NCBI RefSeq assembly: GCF_016342705.1
Contig: NZ_JAEINV010000003.1
Coordinates: 62,001-126,000 of the forward strand
Direction of reading: 5' to 3'
Source: Lutibacter sp.
Lineage (GTDB): Bacteria > Bacteroidota > Bacteroidia > Flavobacteriales > Flavobacteriaceae
Length of the DNA: 64,000 nucleotides
Positions 1 through 9,024 of this stretch are shown here, in pieces. How positions within the stretch are numbered: the stretch's first letter is position 1; the number at the start of each line of letters is the position of its first letter. Made by a program: the position numbers and the translations under genes. A model generated the notes under the pieces. That model ran no database searches and had not been told where the DNA came from. It was given only the letters and a program-made list of their open reading frames with translations.

Positions 1-880
1 TGGTACTTAAGTAGTCATTTTTCTTTTTTGTTCTCCATCTACAAAATGCTTTTGCTTGCATCCAAGTTACACCTACAACAGGGTAATCATTAAAGGCTTG
101 ATGATAAAAATAATCTTGATGCATTGGGTCATTATAAGAATAATTATAATCTCGAACCCAAACAGTTGTGTCAGGATAAACTTTTACGACTTCTTGCTTT
201 ATAAATTTTCTTCGATCTCCTTTATCTCTTGCAGCTGATTCTTGATCTAACCAAAAATACTTAAATTTTAGTTTGTCGGTATTAATCATTCTTCTTCCTT
301 CAAAACTATCTTCAATTGGCATGAAAACAGAATCAATCATAACTTCTGTATATTCTTCACTTGGAAATTCATTTACATTCCAAATAATATCAGCATCCCA
401 ATTTAACATTTTACCTTGTGTTGGTGAGTTTAAATCTCCTAAACTTCCATAAGTATTCATCATATACTTTTGGTAAGGTGTCATTTTAGTTTCATCAATA
501 TTTAAAAATTGATAATCTTCTAAACCAGGAACTGGAGTTCCGCCGGCAGACATTAGTTCAGAATACAAGGCTAATTGTGTTCTTACTATTGAATCTCTAA
601 CCCAAAAAACAAATTCTTTGTATTCACTGTTTGTAATTTCAGTTTCATCCATATAAAAAGGACGAACTGTAACTGTTCTGGTAGGGGTACTTAATGATCC
701 TGCAACATCTTCACTTTGTTTTCCCATTGTAAAAGAACCTCCAGGAATTAATGTCATTCCAAAAGGTTTTTCAGAATTCCATTTACTAGCCGAACGTACA
801 CCAACTAACTCTCCTTGATCATTTGATCCACAACTCCATATGATTAAAGCTAATAAAATATACAATGATATTTTCTTCAT
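1..880 (-). CDS. gldK: Gliding motility / type IX secretion lipoprotein GldK (3' end cut by window)
   Basis: The visible 293 codons begin MKKISLYILL and carry a lipoprotein signal whose lipid-attachment Cys is residue 17 (context IIWSCGS). The mature part reads as a formylglycine-generating-enzyme/SUMF1-like domain, with segments such as GMTLIPGGSFTMG, FYMDETEITNSEY and DYPVVGVTWMQAKAFCRWR. That layout is typical of GldK, the outer-membrane-associated ring component of the type IX secretion and gliding machinery (PorK in Porphyromonas). The start is the ATG at 880. The C-terminus lies beyond base 1, where gldL, gldM and gldN would be expected from other Flavobacteriia. The arginase-like gene lies 116 bp upstream on the same strand and may be cotranscribed. 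Confidence 0.9.
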   Translation of the reverse strand, partial: MKKISLYILLALIIWSCGSNDQGELVGVRSASKWNSEKPFGMTLIPGGSFTMGKQSEDVAGSLSTPTRTVTVRPFYMDETEITNSEYKEFVFWVRDSIVRTQLALYSELMSAGGTPVPGLEDYQFLNIDETKMTPYQKYMMNTYGSLGDLNSPTQGKMLNWDADIIWNVNEFPSEEYTEVMIDSVFMPIEDSFEGRRMINTDKLKFKYFWLDQESAARDKGDRRKFIKQEVVKVYPDTTVWVRDYNYSYNDPMHQDYFYHQAFNDYPVVGVTWMQAKAFCRWRTKKKNDYLST

Positions 881-996
881 ATTTTATACTCTTATTCTTT
901 TAAGACAAACCTATTACTAATTATTTTAATAAACAATATTTTCTTTAATCTGTTTAAAACTAAAAAAAACAGTTTTTATTATATTCTAATGCTATT

Positions 997-2157
997 TTAT
1001 ATTAATTTTTTTAATGTATTTAACCATCTATCAGGAATTTCCTGGTCGGTAGCGCTAATATAATCTTGATATGTACAAGGTATTAACGCATGTCTTTTGT
1101 ATTTATTATTTTCATTTAAACTTATTTCCATCCACCATCTTCCACTTTTGTTGCTTTTAAAGAAATTCAAAACTTCATTTTCTATGGGAACAATAAATTT
1201 CTGATAATTATCCTTCAAACCAAAAGGGTAATCATTTGCTCTATAATTTACACCTTCAATGAAATACCAAATCATTTGGGCAATTAATTGAGCAGTTTGG
1301 TTTTTGTTATCGTACTTAGAATTGTATTCATAAATTCCAAAGGATGAAACTTTATCACTTATCCCTGCGTATCTTGAGATTGCGCATATTTCAGCACCAG
1401 TAAATCCATTTGGAGTAGCTTTATTATTTGCTGGAGCCTCAGAATTTTTTACTGCAGATAAATCTATACTAACTATATCGGCATCTCTCAAAACTGGTTC
1501 AACAATTTGTAATGAGTTGGAAACTTCTCCTAATCTATGCGATTCAAAGAATAAGCTTTCTAATAAATCAATTTCATTTTGTGAGTTGAAATAAGTTTGA
1601 TACCCTATATTGCTGTAATTAAACAGGTTGCAGGGTTGATTCATAACAATTTTGCTTAAAAATGTTTGAGAATTTAAATCGGCTTCTATTGAACCTAAGT
1701 CAAATTTGTTATCTACACAAGCCAAATTTACGGTTTGTTCTAAAACATCATAGGCTCTATAGTTTGCGTAGGTTAAATCTTGACCGCCTCCAAGAATGAT
1801 TGGAATAATTTTATTTTTAATTAAACTTGATAGGATGCTTTTTAGGGCAAAATAAGTGTCTTCTATAGAGTTACCTTTCTTAATATTTCCTAAATCAACA
1901 AGGTTTATAGGCCAATTTCCAGGATATAAAGAATAAAATTCTTTTCTAACAGTATCTAAGTTATTACCAGTGCCATAATTATCAATTGCACTACGATCTT
2001 CTTCAACACCAATTATAGCTATTTTTTTACCTTCTAAATCAGGAAATTCACCTAGAGTAGTATAAATATCAATACACTGACCAATGGGTTTGTTGGATTG
2101 CATTTTTGAATGCATTAACAATGCATCATCAATAGGACTTAGGTATTCGAAATTCAT
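997..2157 (-). CDS. Arginase/formiminoglutamase-family protein with degraded metal site
   Basis: This 386-residue protein has the ureohydrolase fold signature, but the manganese ligands are only partly kept. The GGxHS motif reads GGGQD (Gln126 for the ligand His). DAHxD reads DNKFD (Asp149 and Asp153 kept, Lys151 for His). SxDxDxxDP reads SIDLSAVKNSEAP (Asp232 kept, Ser234 for Asp). So three of six canonical ligands remain, and arginase or formiminoglutamase activity is doubtful. I recall a gene of this kind beside gldK and topA in other Flavobacteriia, which suggests a structural or regulatory role, but nothing in the sequence proves it. Start is ATG 2157, 49 bp after topA on the same strand. 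A TTGGCAC element lies just upstream. Confidence 0.8.
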   Translation of the reverse strand: MNFEYLSPIDDALLMHSKMQSNKPIGQCIDIYTTLGEFPDLEGKKIAIIGVEEDRSAIDNYGTGNNLDTVRKEFYSLYPGNWPINLVDLGNIKKGNSIEDTYFALKSILSSLIKNKIIPIILGGGQDLTYANYRAYDVLEQTVNLACVDNKFDLGSIEADLNSQTFLSKIVMNQPCNLFNYSNIGYQTYFNSQNEIDLLESLFFESHRLGEVSNSLQIVEPVLRDADIVSIDLSAVKNSEAPANNKATPNGFTGAEICAISRYAGISDKVSSFGIYEYNSKYDNKNQTAQLIAQMIWYFIEGVNYRANDYPFGLKDNYQKFIVPIENEVLNFFKSNKSGRWWMEISLNENNKYKRHALIPCTYQDYISATDQEIPDRWLNTLKKLI

Positions 2158-2184
2158 TTTTAGGGGTTAAAACTTTCTTTTTCG

Positions 2185-2191
2185 GTGCCAA
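2185..2191 (-). promoter_or_regulatory. TTGGCAC element upstream of the arginase-like gene
   Basis: On the minus strand TTGGCAC is followed, after six bases, by AGA, close to the -24 half of a sigma-54 promoter (TTGGCAC-N7-GC). The -12 GC reads GA, so the match is incomplete. The same spacing and the same GA variant occur before groES. Sigma-54 use is an inference. Confidence 0.3.
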
Positions 2192-2206
2192 GATAATTAA
2201 AAAAAA

Positions 2207-4690
2207 TTATTTTTTGGAACTTTTACTCCTTGTTGTTTTCTTTTTAGGAGCATTTTTTTCAATTATTTCTTTTACTTCTTCTAATGTTAAATTGGCTGCA
2301 TCTACAGTTTTGGCTAATTCTATCTTCGTTTTTCCTTTAATAATATTAAATCTTCCCCATCGTGCTTTTTCAACAGTAATCTTTTCTTCTGGCCAATTTT
2401 GAATTACTTTCTCTATATCTTTTCTTTTTTTATCTTCAATTAATAGTTTTATATCGCTTTTAGATAAATTATCAAAATCATATTTTTTATTTACATTAAT
2501 AAAAGTGTTATTCCATTTAATAAAAGGACCAAATCTACCAACTCCTTTTTGAACTGGCAAGTCTTCGTAGGTTGCAATTGGGGCATCTGATTCTCGCTTT
2601 TCTTCAATTAATTCAATTGCTCTGGCTAAATCTACTTCCATAGGGTTTTCATCTTTTGGGATGGAAACATACATGTCATCAAATTTTACGTAAGGACCAA
2701 ATCTACCAATAGCAACTTCTACTGGTTTTTTCTCATAGTTTCCAACTGTTTTTGGGAGCTTAAATAAATCCATTGCTTCTTCAAATGTTATTGTAGATAA
2801 ATTTTGATCTACTAATAAACTTGCGAATTTCGGTTTTTCCTCATCTGTAGCTTCTCCAATTTGAACCATAGCGCCAAACCTACCTAAGCGCGCATATACG
2901 TTTTTACCAGATTCTGGATCAATACCAAGTAAACGCTCTCCTTTTGCTCTGTCTGCATTTTCAGCAACATGCTCAACATTTGGGTGGAATTTTTTATAAA
3001 AATCTTTAATCATTTTTATCCAATCTTCCTTTCCTTCAGCAATATCATCAAATTCAGATTCAACTTTAGCTGTAAACCCAAAATCTAGAATACTTGAAAA
3101 ATTTTCAACTAAAAAATCGTTTACAATATTACCAATATCTGTTGGAACTAATTTTCCTTTATCTGAACCAACTTTTTCGGTTAAAATTTTAGTGATAATT
3201 TCTTTCCCTTTTAATTTTAGCTCCGTATAATTTCTGTCATCTCCTTCAATAGTTCCTTTTTGAACGTATTCTCTTTTTTGAATAGTAGAAATGGTTGGCG
3301 CATACGTGGATGGTCTACCAATACCTAATTCTTCTAAACTTTTAACTAAAGATGCTTCTGTAAATCTATAAGGGCCTTTTGTGTAACGTTCAGTTGCAGT
3401 AATATATTTATTTACTAGGTTTTCTCCAATGGCTAGTTTTGGCAACATACCTTCTTGTTCTTCATCTTCATTGTCATTTCCTTCCAAATAAACGGCTAAA
3501 AACCCTTCAAACTTAATCATTTCACCATTTGCTGTAAAAATGCTCTCGTTATTGTTATTAGCAATTCTAACGTTTGTGCGCTCTACTTGTGCGCTACTCA
3601 TTTGTGAAGCAATAGTTCTTTTCCAAATTAAATCATACAATCTATTTTGATCAAAATCAACATTAATAGTTTGTTGGCTCATACTTGTTGGCCTAATAGC
3701 TTCGTGTGCTTCTTGTGCACCTTTTGTTTTTGTATTGTAGTTTCTTGGCTTACTATATTTTTTGCCGTAGGATGAAATTATTTCTTGTTGGGCATCATTT
3801 TTTGCATCTTCAGATAAATTTACACTGTCCGTTCTCATATAGGTAATTAAACCGGCTTCATATAAACGTTGTGCAATCATCATAGTTTTTGCAACAGGAA
3901 AACCTAATTTTCTTGATGCTTCTTGTTGTAAAGTTGATGTTGTAAAAGGTGCAGCAGGTGATTTTTTAGCTGGTTTTTTTTGTAAATCTTCAACTTTAAA
4001 TTTAGCTCCAATTGATGAATTTAAAAAAGTTTGAGCTTCTTCTTTAGTTTCAAAGTTTTTAGGAATAGATGCTTTAAACTTTTTACCTTCTTCTGATAAA
4101 AATTCAGCAACCACTTTATAAGAAGCTTGTGGAACAAAATTTATAATATCTCTTTCTCTTTCAACAATTAGTCTGACAGCAACCGATTGAACGCGTCCTG
4201 CAGATAAACCTCCTTTAACTTTTCTCCATAAAACAGGTGAAAGTTCATATCCTACTAATCTATCTAAAACTCTACGTGCTTGTTGAGCGTTTACTAAGTT
4301 ATAATCAATAGTTCTAGGGTTTTCAACTGCTTTTAAAATTGCTTTTTCGGTAATTTCGTGAAATACAATACGTTTTGTATTAGCATCTTTTAATTTTAAT
4401 TGCTCAAATAAATGCCATGCAATTGCCTCTCCTTCACGATCCTCATCTGATGCTAGCCAAACCATTTCAGCTTTTTTAGATAAATCTTTTAATTTTTTAA
4501 CAAGTGCTTTTTTATCTGAAGGCACTCTGTAATTTGGCATGAAATCTCCATCTACATTTATTCCAATTTCTTTTGAAGGTAAATCAGCAATATGACCAAA
4601 GCTGGATTCTACTTGAAAATCTTTTCCTAAAAACTTTTCAATTGTTTTTGCTTTTGCTGGTGACTCTACTATTACTAAATTTTTTGCCAT
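2207..4690 (-). CDS. topA: DNA topoisomerase I
   Basis: Type IA topoisomerase that relaxes negative supercoils through a 5'-phosphotyrosine intermediate. The N-terminal Toprim domain begins MAKNLVIVESPAKAKTIEKF and contains DEDREGEAIAWH. The active-site tyrosine is Tyr284 in GLITYMRTDS. The C-terminus has no Zn-ribbons. It has three or four Gly/aromatic repeats (GRFGAMVQIG, GRFGPYVKFD, GRFGPFIKW, ARWGRFN) and a Lys-rich tail, the form common in Bacteroidota. The ATG at 4690 gives the canonical N-terminus (827 aa); a longer frame to 4720 would need GTG and adds a non-conserved basic stretch. A -7 box and a palindrome lie upstream. Confidence 0.97.
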   Translation of the reverse strand: MAKNLVIVESPAKAKTIEKFLGKDFQVESSFGHIADLPSKEIGINVDGDFMPNYRVPSDKKALVKKLKDLSKKAEMVWLASDEDREGEAIAWHLFEQLKLKDANTKRIVFHEITEKAILKAVENPRTIDYNLVNAQQARRVLDRLVGYELSPVLWRKVKGGLSAGRVQSVAVRLIVERERDIINFVPQASYKVVAEFLSEEGKKFKASIPKNFETKEEAQTFLNSSIGAKFKVEDLQKKPAKKSPAAPFTTSTLQQEASRKLGFPVAKTMMIAQRLYEAGLITYMRTDSVNLSEDAKNDAQQEIISSYGKKYSKPRNYNTKTKGAQEAHEAIRPTSMSQQTINVDFDQNRLYDLIWKRTIASQMSSAQVERTNVRIANNNNESIFTANGEMIKFEGFLAVYLEGNDNEDEEQEGMLPKLAIGENLVNKYITATERYTKGPYRFTEASLVKSLEELGIGRPSTYAPTISTIQKREYVQKGTIEGDDRNYTELKLKGKEIITKILTEKVGSDKGKLVPTDIGNIVNDFLVENFSSILDFGFTAKVESEFDDIAEGKEDWIKMIKDFYKKFHPNVEHVAENADRAKGERLLGIDPESGKNVYARLGRFGAMVQIGEATDEEKPKFASLLVDQNLSTITFEEAMDLFKLPKTVGNYEKKPVEVAIGRFGPYVKFDDMYVSIPKDENPMEVDLARAIELIEEKRESDAPIATYEDLPVQKGVGRFGPFIKWNNTFINVNKKYDFDNLSKSDIKLLIEDKKRKDIEKVIQNWPEEKITVEKARWGRFNIIKGKTKIELAKTVDAANLTLEEVKEIIEKNAPKKKTTRSKSSKK

Positions 4691-4717
4691 AAATCTTTTC
4701 TTTTTCTTAAAATACAC

Positions 4718-4734
4718 CACATATATTATATGTG
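4718..4734. promoter_or_regulatory. 17-bp perfect palindrome in the topA 5' region
   Basis: CACATATATTATATGTG has 8-bp perfect arms around a central T. It starts about 12 bp downstream of the putative topA -7 box (4746-4753), so it sits at or just after the predicted transcript start. It could be an operator or a 5' hairpin; the sequence cannot decide. Confidence 0.4.
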
Positions 4735-4745
4735 ATTTTGGATTG

Positions 4746-4753
4746 CAAATGTA
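4746..4753 (-). promoter_or_regulatory. Putative topA promoter -7 box
   Basis: TACATTTG on the minus strand fits the Flavobacteriia TAnnTTTG consensus and lies about 56 bp before the topA ATG. Confidence 0.5.
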
Positions 4754-4800
4754 TATAAGATTTTTAATAATTATGAAAAACTATTTGTAAAAAAACAAAA

Positions 4801-4822
4801 AAACAGGCTGTATGGCCTGTTT
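4801..4822 (-). terminator. Rho-independent terminator of the LVIVD lipoprotein gene
   Basis: An AAACAGGC/GCCTGTTT stem (8 bp, 6-nt loop) is followed on the minus strand by a T-run. It starts about 20 bp after the stop at 4842. Confidence 0.75.
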
Positions 4823-4841
4823 TTATTGATGAAAATTGATT

Positions 4842-6086
4842 TTAAATTAATTTAAACTCACTCAATAATGTGATGCCATTGTTAGAATATTTGTACTGAT
4901 ACAATATTTTATCCCCAATCATAAGTAAGTGATTTTCCATCGGAATGACATCATATGTATTTATATTTTCAAAATGATTTAAGAGTTTTAAATTACTTAT
5001 ATCTGTTTTATCATATACTTTTAAACCATCATCTCCATCACAAATAAATAGTTTTTCATCTTTAACACCTAATCCATATGGACCTACCATTGCGTATGAT
5101 TTTACCAAAAATGGTTTTTCAATATTTGAAATATCAACAATTTGCAAACTACTTTCAAAAGCACCACAATTATTACCAGCACGCAATGTTATGTATGCAT
5201 ATTTTTCGTCTACCACAACCGGATCACAAGCTGTTCCGTGTTTAAATTCAGAAATAAATTGAGGATTGTTTGGAAATTCAATATTGTAAACATACATACC
5301 ACTCATACTTCCTAAAAACAAATTATTTCCATTATAAAAAATAGTTTCTATATCATACCCAGCAAAAACGGTTTTTGATAAACTTGGAGCATTTAAATTT
5401 TGAATATTAAAAATATTAATATTATGACTATCAACGGCATATAAATACTCGTTTACAATTTTAAATCTAGCCAATGATCCACCTTGCCCAGTAGAAGCGG
5501 CAGAAGCCATATTCATAGTAAAAATCATATCTGTATTATTTCTAATTGTATTTATTTCTTCCTTACTTCTTAATTCTTGAGTTATTGTCCATTTTACAAT
5601 TACACCGTTTTGAACATTTCCACTTGTGTTATAATCTAATATTAAGTTATCCATAAATGGCATTGGTATATAAGTTGGAAAAACATCATTTAGACGCGAA
5701 ACTTCCTTAATATTATTAAGATCTGAAATGTCAAAAACCAATAAATCCATTAAGCTGTCTGCGTATAAATAATTGTCCTTAATTTCCATATCCTTATTAG
5801 CAATTATTTTTATAAATGCAATTTTCTTTGGGCTATTTGGATTTGAATTATCTATAATATGAATTCCTTCATTAACATCATTTACTAAAACCAAATTATT
5901 AAAAGCATAAATTTTTCCAGATTCTGTGATGCTTTTAGGCTCCTCAATTTTTACAGAAGACCTAAACGCCGTTAAACTCATAAATTGAGGCTTAGCAACA
6001 TTTACGGTTTCAAGGCCCTCATTATTTTTAGTGCATGAAAAGATAAGTGCTAAGTTTAAGATAAGTACTATTAATTTTGTTTTCAT
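4842..6086 (-). CDS. LVIVD-repeat beta-propeller lipoprotein
   Basis: A 414-residue protein with a lipoprotein signal (MKTKLIVLILNLALIFSC, Cys18) and several copies of the LVIVD-type blade motif, for example GIHIIDNSNPNSPKKIAF, LLVFDISDLNNIKEV, INIFNIQNLNAPSLS, MYVYNIEFPNNPQFIS, LQIVDISNIEKPFLV and LKVYDKTDISNLKLL. These repeats form surface beta-propellers in exported Bacteroidota proteins, where they usually mediate binding. No catalytic residues are recognisable and the ligand is unknown. It is a single-gene unit: a terminator follows and the divergent miaB promoter lies upstream. Confidence 0.8.
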   Translation of the reverse strand: MKTKLIVLILNLALIFSCTKNNEGLETVNVAKPQFMSLTAFRSSVKIEEPKSITESGKIYAFNNLVLVNDVNEGIHIIDNSNPNSPKKIAFIKIIANKDMEIKDNYLYADSLMDLLVFDISDLNNIKEVSRLNDVFPTYIPMPFMDNLILDYNTSGNVQNGVIVKWTITQELRSKEEINTIRNNTDMIFTMNMASAASTGQGGSLARFKIVNEYLYAVDSHNINIFNIQNLNAPSLSKTVFAGYDIETIFYNGNNLFLGSMSGMYVYNIEFPNNPQFISEFKHGTACDPVVVDEKYAYITLRAGNNCGAFESSLQIVDISNIEKPFLVKSYAMVGPYGLGVKDEKLFICDGDDGLKVYDKTDISNLKLLNHFENINTYDVIPMENHLLMIGDKILYQYKYSNNGITLLSEFKLI

Positions 6087-6278
6087 TTTAAGAATATTTC
6101 ATTTGTTTAAATTTAATTCAAAATTATATAAATCAATACGATAAAAAACATAAAAACGCTACAGTGAAGATTTAAATAGTTCCAGAAACTATTTAGATTA
6201 TTTTTTATTGGGTTTATTTATCACTTTAATTGATTGTTAAAATTCTGCCAAATTGTCACGATTTTAATTTTTTGGTTA

Positions 6279-6286
6279 TATCTTTG
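6279..6286 (+). promoter_or_regulatory. Putative miaB promoter -7 box
   Basis: TATCTTTG fits TAnnTTTG. A TTG (-33 element) lies at 6253-6255, 23 bp upstream. The predicted start of transcription is only about 10 nt before the miaB ATG. Confidence 0.6.
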
Positions 6287-6303
6287 CAAACCAAATAAAA
6301 CAT

Positions 6304-7737
6304 ATGAGTGCCGATAAAGTAATAGAAGAAAAAAAGCAAGGACAAGCGCTTTTAACTGAAAATAAGGAAGGAAATCATAAAAAACTTTTTATTGAAAGTT
6401 ATGGTTGCTCCATGAATTTAAATGACAGTGAAATTGTTGCAGCTATCCTTGCTGATCAAGGATATAATACAACACATTTATTAGAAGAAGCGGATTTGGT
6501 TTTGGTAAATACCTGCTCAATTAGGGAAAAAGCAGAACAAACTGTTCGTAAACGATTGGAAAAATACAATGCTGTAAAAAAAATAAATCCAACTATGAAA
6601 GTGGGGGTTTTAGGTTGTATGGCAGAACGCTTAAAAGCTAAATTTTTAGAAGAAGAAAAAATAGTAGATTTAGTGGTTGGGCCAGATTCATACAGAGATT
6701 TACCTAATTTATTGGAAGAAGTAGAAGCTGGACGTGATGCTGTAAACGTAATTCTATCTAAAGAAGAAACCTATGGAGATGTTTCTCCTGTTCGTTTAAA
6801 TAGCAATGGAGTATCTGCATTTGTTTCAATAACAAGAGGTTGTGACAACATGTGCACTTTTTGCGTTGTTCCGTTTACCAGAGGAAGAGAAAGAAGTAGA
6901 GATCCGAAAAGTATTGTTGAAGAAATTAAACAGCTAGTAGATAATAATTATAAAGAAATTACACTTCTTGGTCAAAATGTAGATAGTTATCTTTGGTATG
7001 GCGGCGGATTAAAAAAGGATTTTAAAAATGCTTCAGAAATAGCCCAAGCCACAGCGGTAGATTTTTCACATTTATTAGATTTAGTAGCTGCTGAATTTCC
7101 AAAAACGCGTTTTAGATTTTCAACATCTAACCCTCAAGATATGAGTTTAGATGTTATTTATACAATGGCAAAGCACGAAAATATTTGTAAATATATTCAC
7201 TTACCGGTTCAATCTGGAAGTACGGCTGTTTTACAAAGAATGAATCGTCAACATACTAGAGAAGAATATATGGAATTAGTAGACAATATTAGAAGGATTC
7301 TACCAGATTGCTCTATTTCACAAGATATGATGACAGGTTTTTGTGGTGAAACAGAAGAAGAACACCAAGAAACATTAAGTTTAATAGAGTACGTGAAATA
7401 CGATTTTGGTTTTATGTTTGCTTATTCTGAACGACCTGGAACAGCTGCCGAGAAAAAAATGGTTGATGATATTCCTTTAGAAGTTAAAAAAAGGCGCCTG
7501 GCTGAAATAATTCTTTTACAACAAAAATACAGCTTATATAATACCCAAAAATTTGTTGGTAAAACTGTAGAGGTTTTAATTGAAGGTTCATCAAAAAAAT
7601 CGGATGCGCATTGGAAAGGAAGAAATTCTCAAAACGCCACAGTTGTTTTTCCAAAAGGAGATGAACAAATTGGTGATTTTGTAAATATTTATATAGAAGA
7701 TTGTACTTCTGCAACACTATTAGGGAAAAGAATTTAA
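6304..7737 (+). CDS. miaB: tRNA-2-methylthio-N6-dimethylallyladenosine synthase MiaB
   Basis: Radical-SAM methylthiotransferase that adds the methylthio group to i6A37 of tRNAs reading UNN codons. The N-terminal domain has the three cysteines of the auxiliary cluster (Cys35 in YGCSMN, Cys71 in NTCSIREKA, Cys105 in GCMAER). The radical-SAM cluster motif is Cys180-x3-Cys184-x2-Cys187 (RGCDNMCTFC). A C-terminal TRAM-type domain ends the 477-aa protein, about the family length plus a short N-terminal extension. It is the first gene of a co-directional run; the sigma-54 activator gene starts 4 bp after its stop, so the two are very probably cotranscribed. Confidence 0.96.
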   Translation: MSADKVIEEKKQGQALLTENKEGNHKKLFIESYGCSMNLNDSEIVAAILADQGYNTTHLLEEADLVLVNTCSIREKAEQTVRKRLEKYNAVKKINPTMKVGVLGCMAERLKAKFLEEEKIVDLVVGPDSYRDLPNLLEEVEAGRDAVNVILSKEETYGDVSPVRLNSNGVSAFVSITRGCDNMCTFCVVPFTRGRERSRDPKSIVEEIKQLVDNNYKEITLLGQNVDSYLWYGGGLKKDFKNASEIAQATAVDFSHLLDLVAAEFPKTRFRFSTSNPQDMSLDVIYTMAKHENICKYIHLPVQSGSTAVLQRMNRQHTREEYMELVDNIRRILPDCSISQDMMTGFCGETEEEHQETLSLIEYVKYDFGFMFAYSERPGTAAEKKMVDDIPLEVKKRRLAEIILLQQKYSLYNTQKFVGKTVEVLIEGSSKKSDAHWKGRNSQNATVVFPKGDEQIGDFVNIYIEDCTSATLLGKRI

Positions 7738-7741
7738 AATT

Positions 7742-8977
7742 ATGGATTCATTACAAGCAATAAAACAACGCTTTGGCATTATTGGAAACGATATGCATTT
7801 AAACCGAGCGTTAGAAAAAGCAGTAAGAGTTGCTCCTACAGATATTTCAGTGTTAGTTACAGGTGAAAGTGGTGTTGGAAAAGAAAATATCCCAAAAATA
7901 ATTCATGCTTTATCACATCGCAAACACGCCAAATATATTGCTGTAAACTGTGGTGCAATTCCTGAAGGAACCATTGATAGTGAGTTATTTGGACATGAGA
8001 AAGGGTCTTTTACTGGTGCAACAGCTTCGCGTAAGGGTTATTTTGAAGTGGCTGATGGCGGTACTATTTTTTTAGATGAAGTTGGAGAATTGCCATTAAC
8101 AACACAAGTAAGATTATTACGTGTTTTAGAAAATGGAGAATTTATAAAAGTTGGTTCGTCTGAAATTCAAAAAACCAATGTTAGAATTGTAGCCGCTACA
8201 AATCTAAATATGCATCAAGCAATAAATAAAGGAAAGTTTAGAGAGGATTTATATTACCGATTAAGTACTATTGAGATTCATTTACCTCCTTTAAGAGAGC
8301 GTTTAAGTGATATTCATTTGTTATTTAGAAAATTTGCTTCAGATTTTGCTCAAAAATATAATATGCCAGGCGTTAGGCTAACTGATGAAGCTGTAAAAGT
8401 TTTAGAAAATTACGGTTTTCCTGGAAATATTCGTCAACTAAAAAATATTGCCGAACAAATTTCAGTAGTTGAGGAAAATAGAATAATTACACCAATTAGT
8501 TTACAACAATATTTACCTACTAAAGGAACTAACTTACCTTCTGTAATTGAAAATAAAAAAAACAACAGTGATTTTAGCTCAGAGCGTGAAATAATGTACA
8601 AAGTTCTTTTTGATATGAGAAATGACATTAACGATCTTAAAAAACTTACATTAGAGTTAATGCAAAGTGGTGATGCAGAAAAGGTTCAGGAAGAAAATAA
8701 AAATTTAATTAAAAAAATATACAACGAAGTTCCTTCTCAGCAACAAGAAGAAAATCATGTTGAAGTTGTTCGTTTAAACGAAAAATATGATGAATCTACA
8801 GAATACGAATTTGCGGAAACTATAGATGCTGATGAAAGTTTATCAATTCAAGAAAAGGAAATAGAATTGATTAAAAAATCGTTAGAACGTAATAATGGCA
8901 AAAGAAAATTAGCCGCAAAAGAGTTGGGTATTTCAGAAAGAACTTTATATAGAAAAATTAAACAATACGATTTATAG
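7742..8977 (+). CDS. Sigma-54-dependent transcriptional activator without a receiver domain
   Basis: AAA+ enhancer-binding protein of 411 aa. Walker A is GESGVGKE (residues 41-48). The sigma-54-contacting loop is GSFTGA (88-93), a mild variant of GAFTGA. Walker B is LDEVGE (111-116). After the AAA+ domain comes a Glu/Lys-rich, poorly conserved stretch (about 245-365) and a Fis-type helix-turn-helix (RKLAAKELGISERTLYRKIKQ). It has no N-terminal receiver, GAF or PAS domain, so its activity must be controlled by abundance, the linker region or a partner protein. It sits between miaB and lptE. Its targets are unknown. Confidence 0.93.
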   Translation: MDSLQAIKQRFGIIGNDMHLNRALEKAVRVAPTDISVLVTGESGVGKENIPKIIHALSHRKHAKYIAVNCGAIPEGTIDSELFGHEKGSFTGATASRKGYFEVADGGTIFLDEVGELPLTTQVRLLRVLENGEFIKVGSSEIQKTNVRIVAATNLNMHQAINKGKFREDLYYRLSTIEIHLPPLRERLSDIHLLFRKFASDFAQKYNMPGVRLTDEAVKVLENYGFPGNIRQLKNIAEQISVVEENRIITPISLQQYLPTKGTNLPSVIENKKNNSDFSSEREIMYKVLFDMRNDINDLKKLTLELMQSGDAEKVQEENKNLIKKIYNEVPSQQQEENHVEVVRLNEKYDESTEYEFAETIDADESLSIQEKEIELIKKSLERNNGKRKLAAKELGISERTLYRKIKQYDL

Positions 8978-9024
8978 TTAAAATACCTAAATTTGAAAAC
9001 ATTTTAAAAAAAGCAATTTCATAA

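Noticed and set aside
56-238. 60-codon plus-strand frame near the left edge
   Set aside because: It is antisense to the coding part of gldK and has no recognisable features.
4691-4720. Ten-residue N-terminal extension of topoisomerase I
   Set aside because: It starts with GTG and adds a basic segment absent from the family, while MAKNLVIVES at 4690 is canonical.
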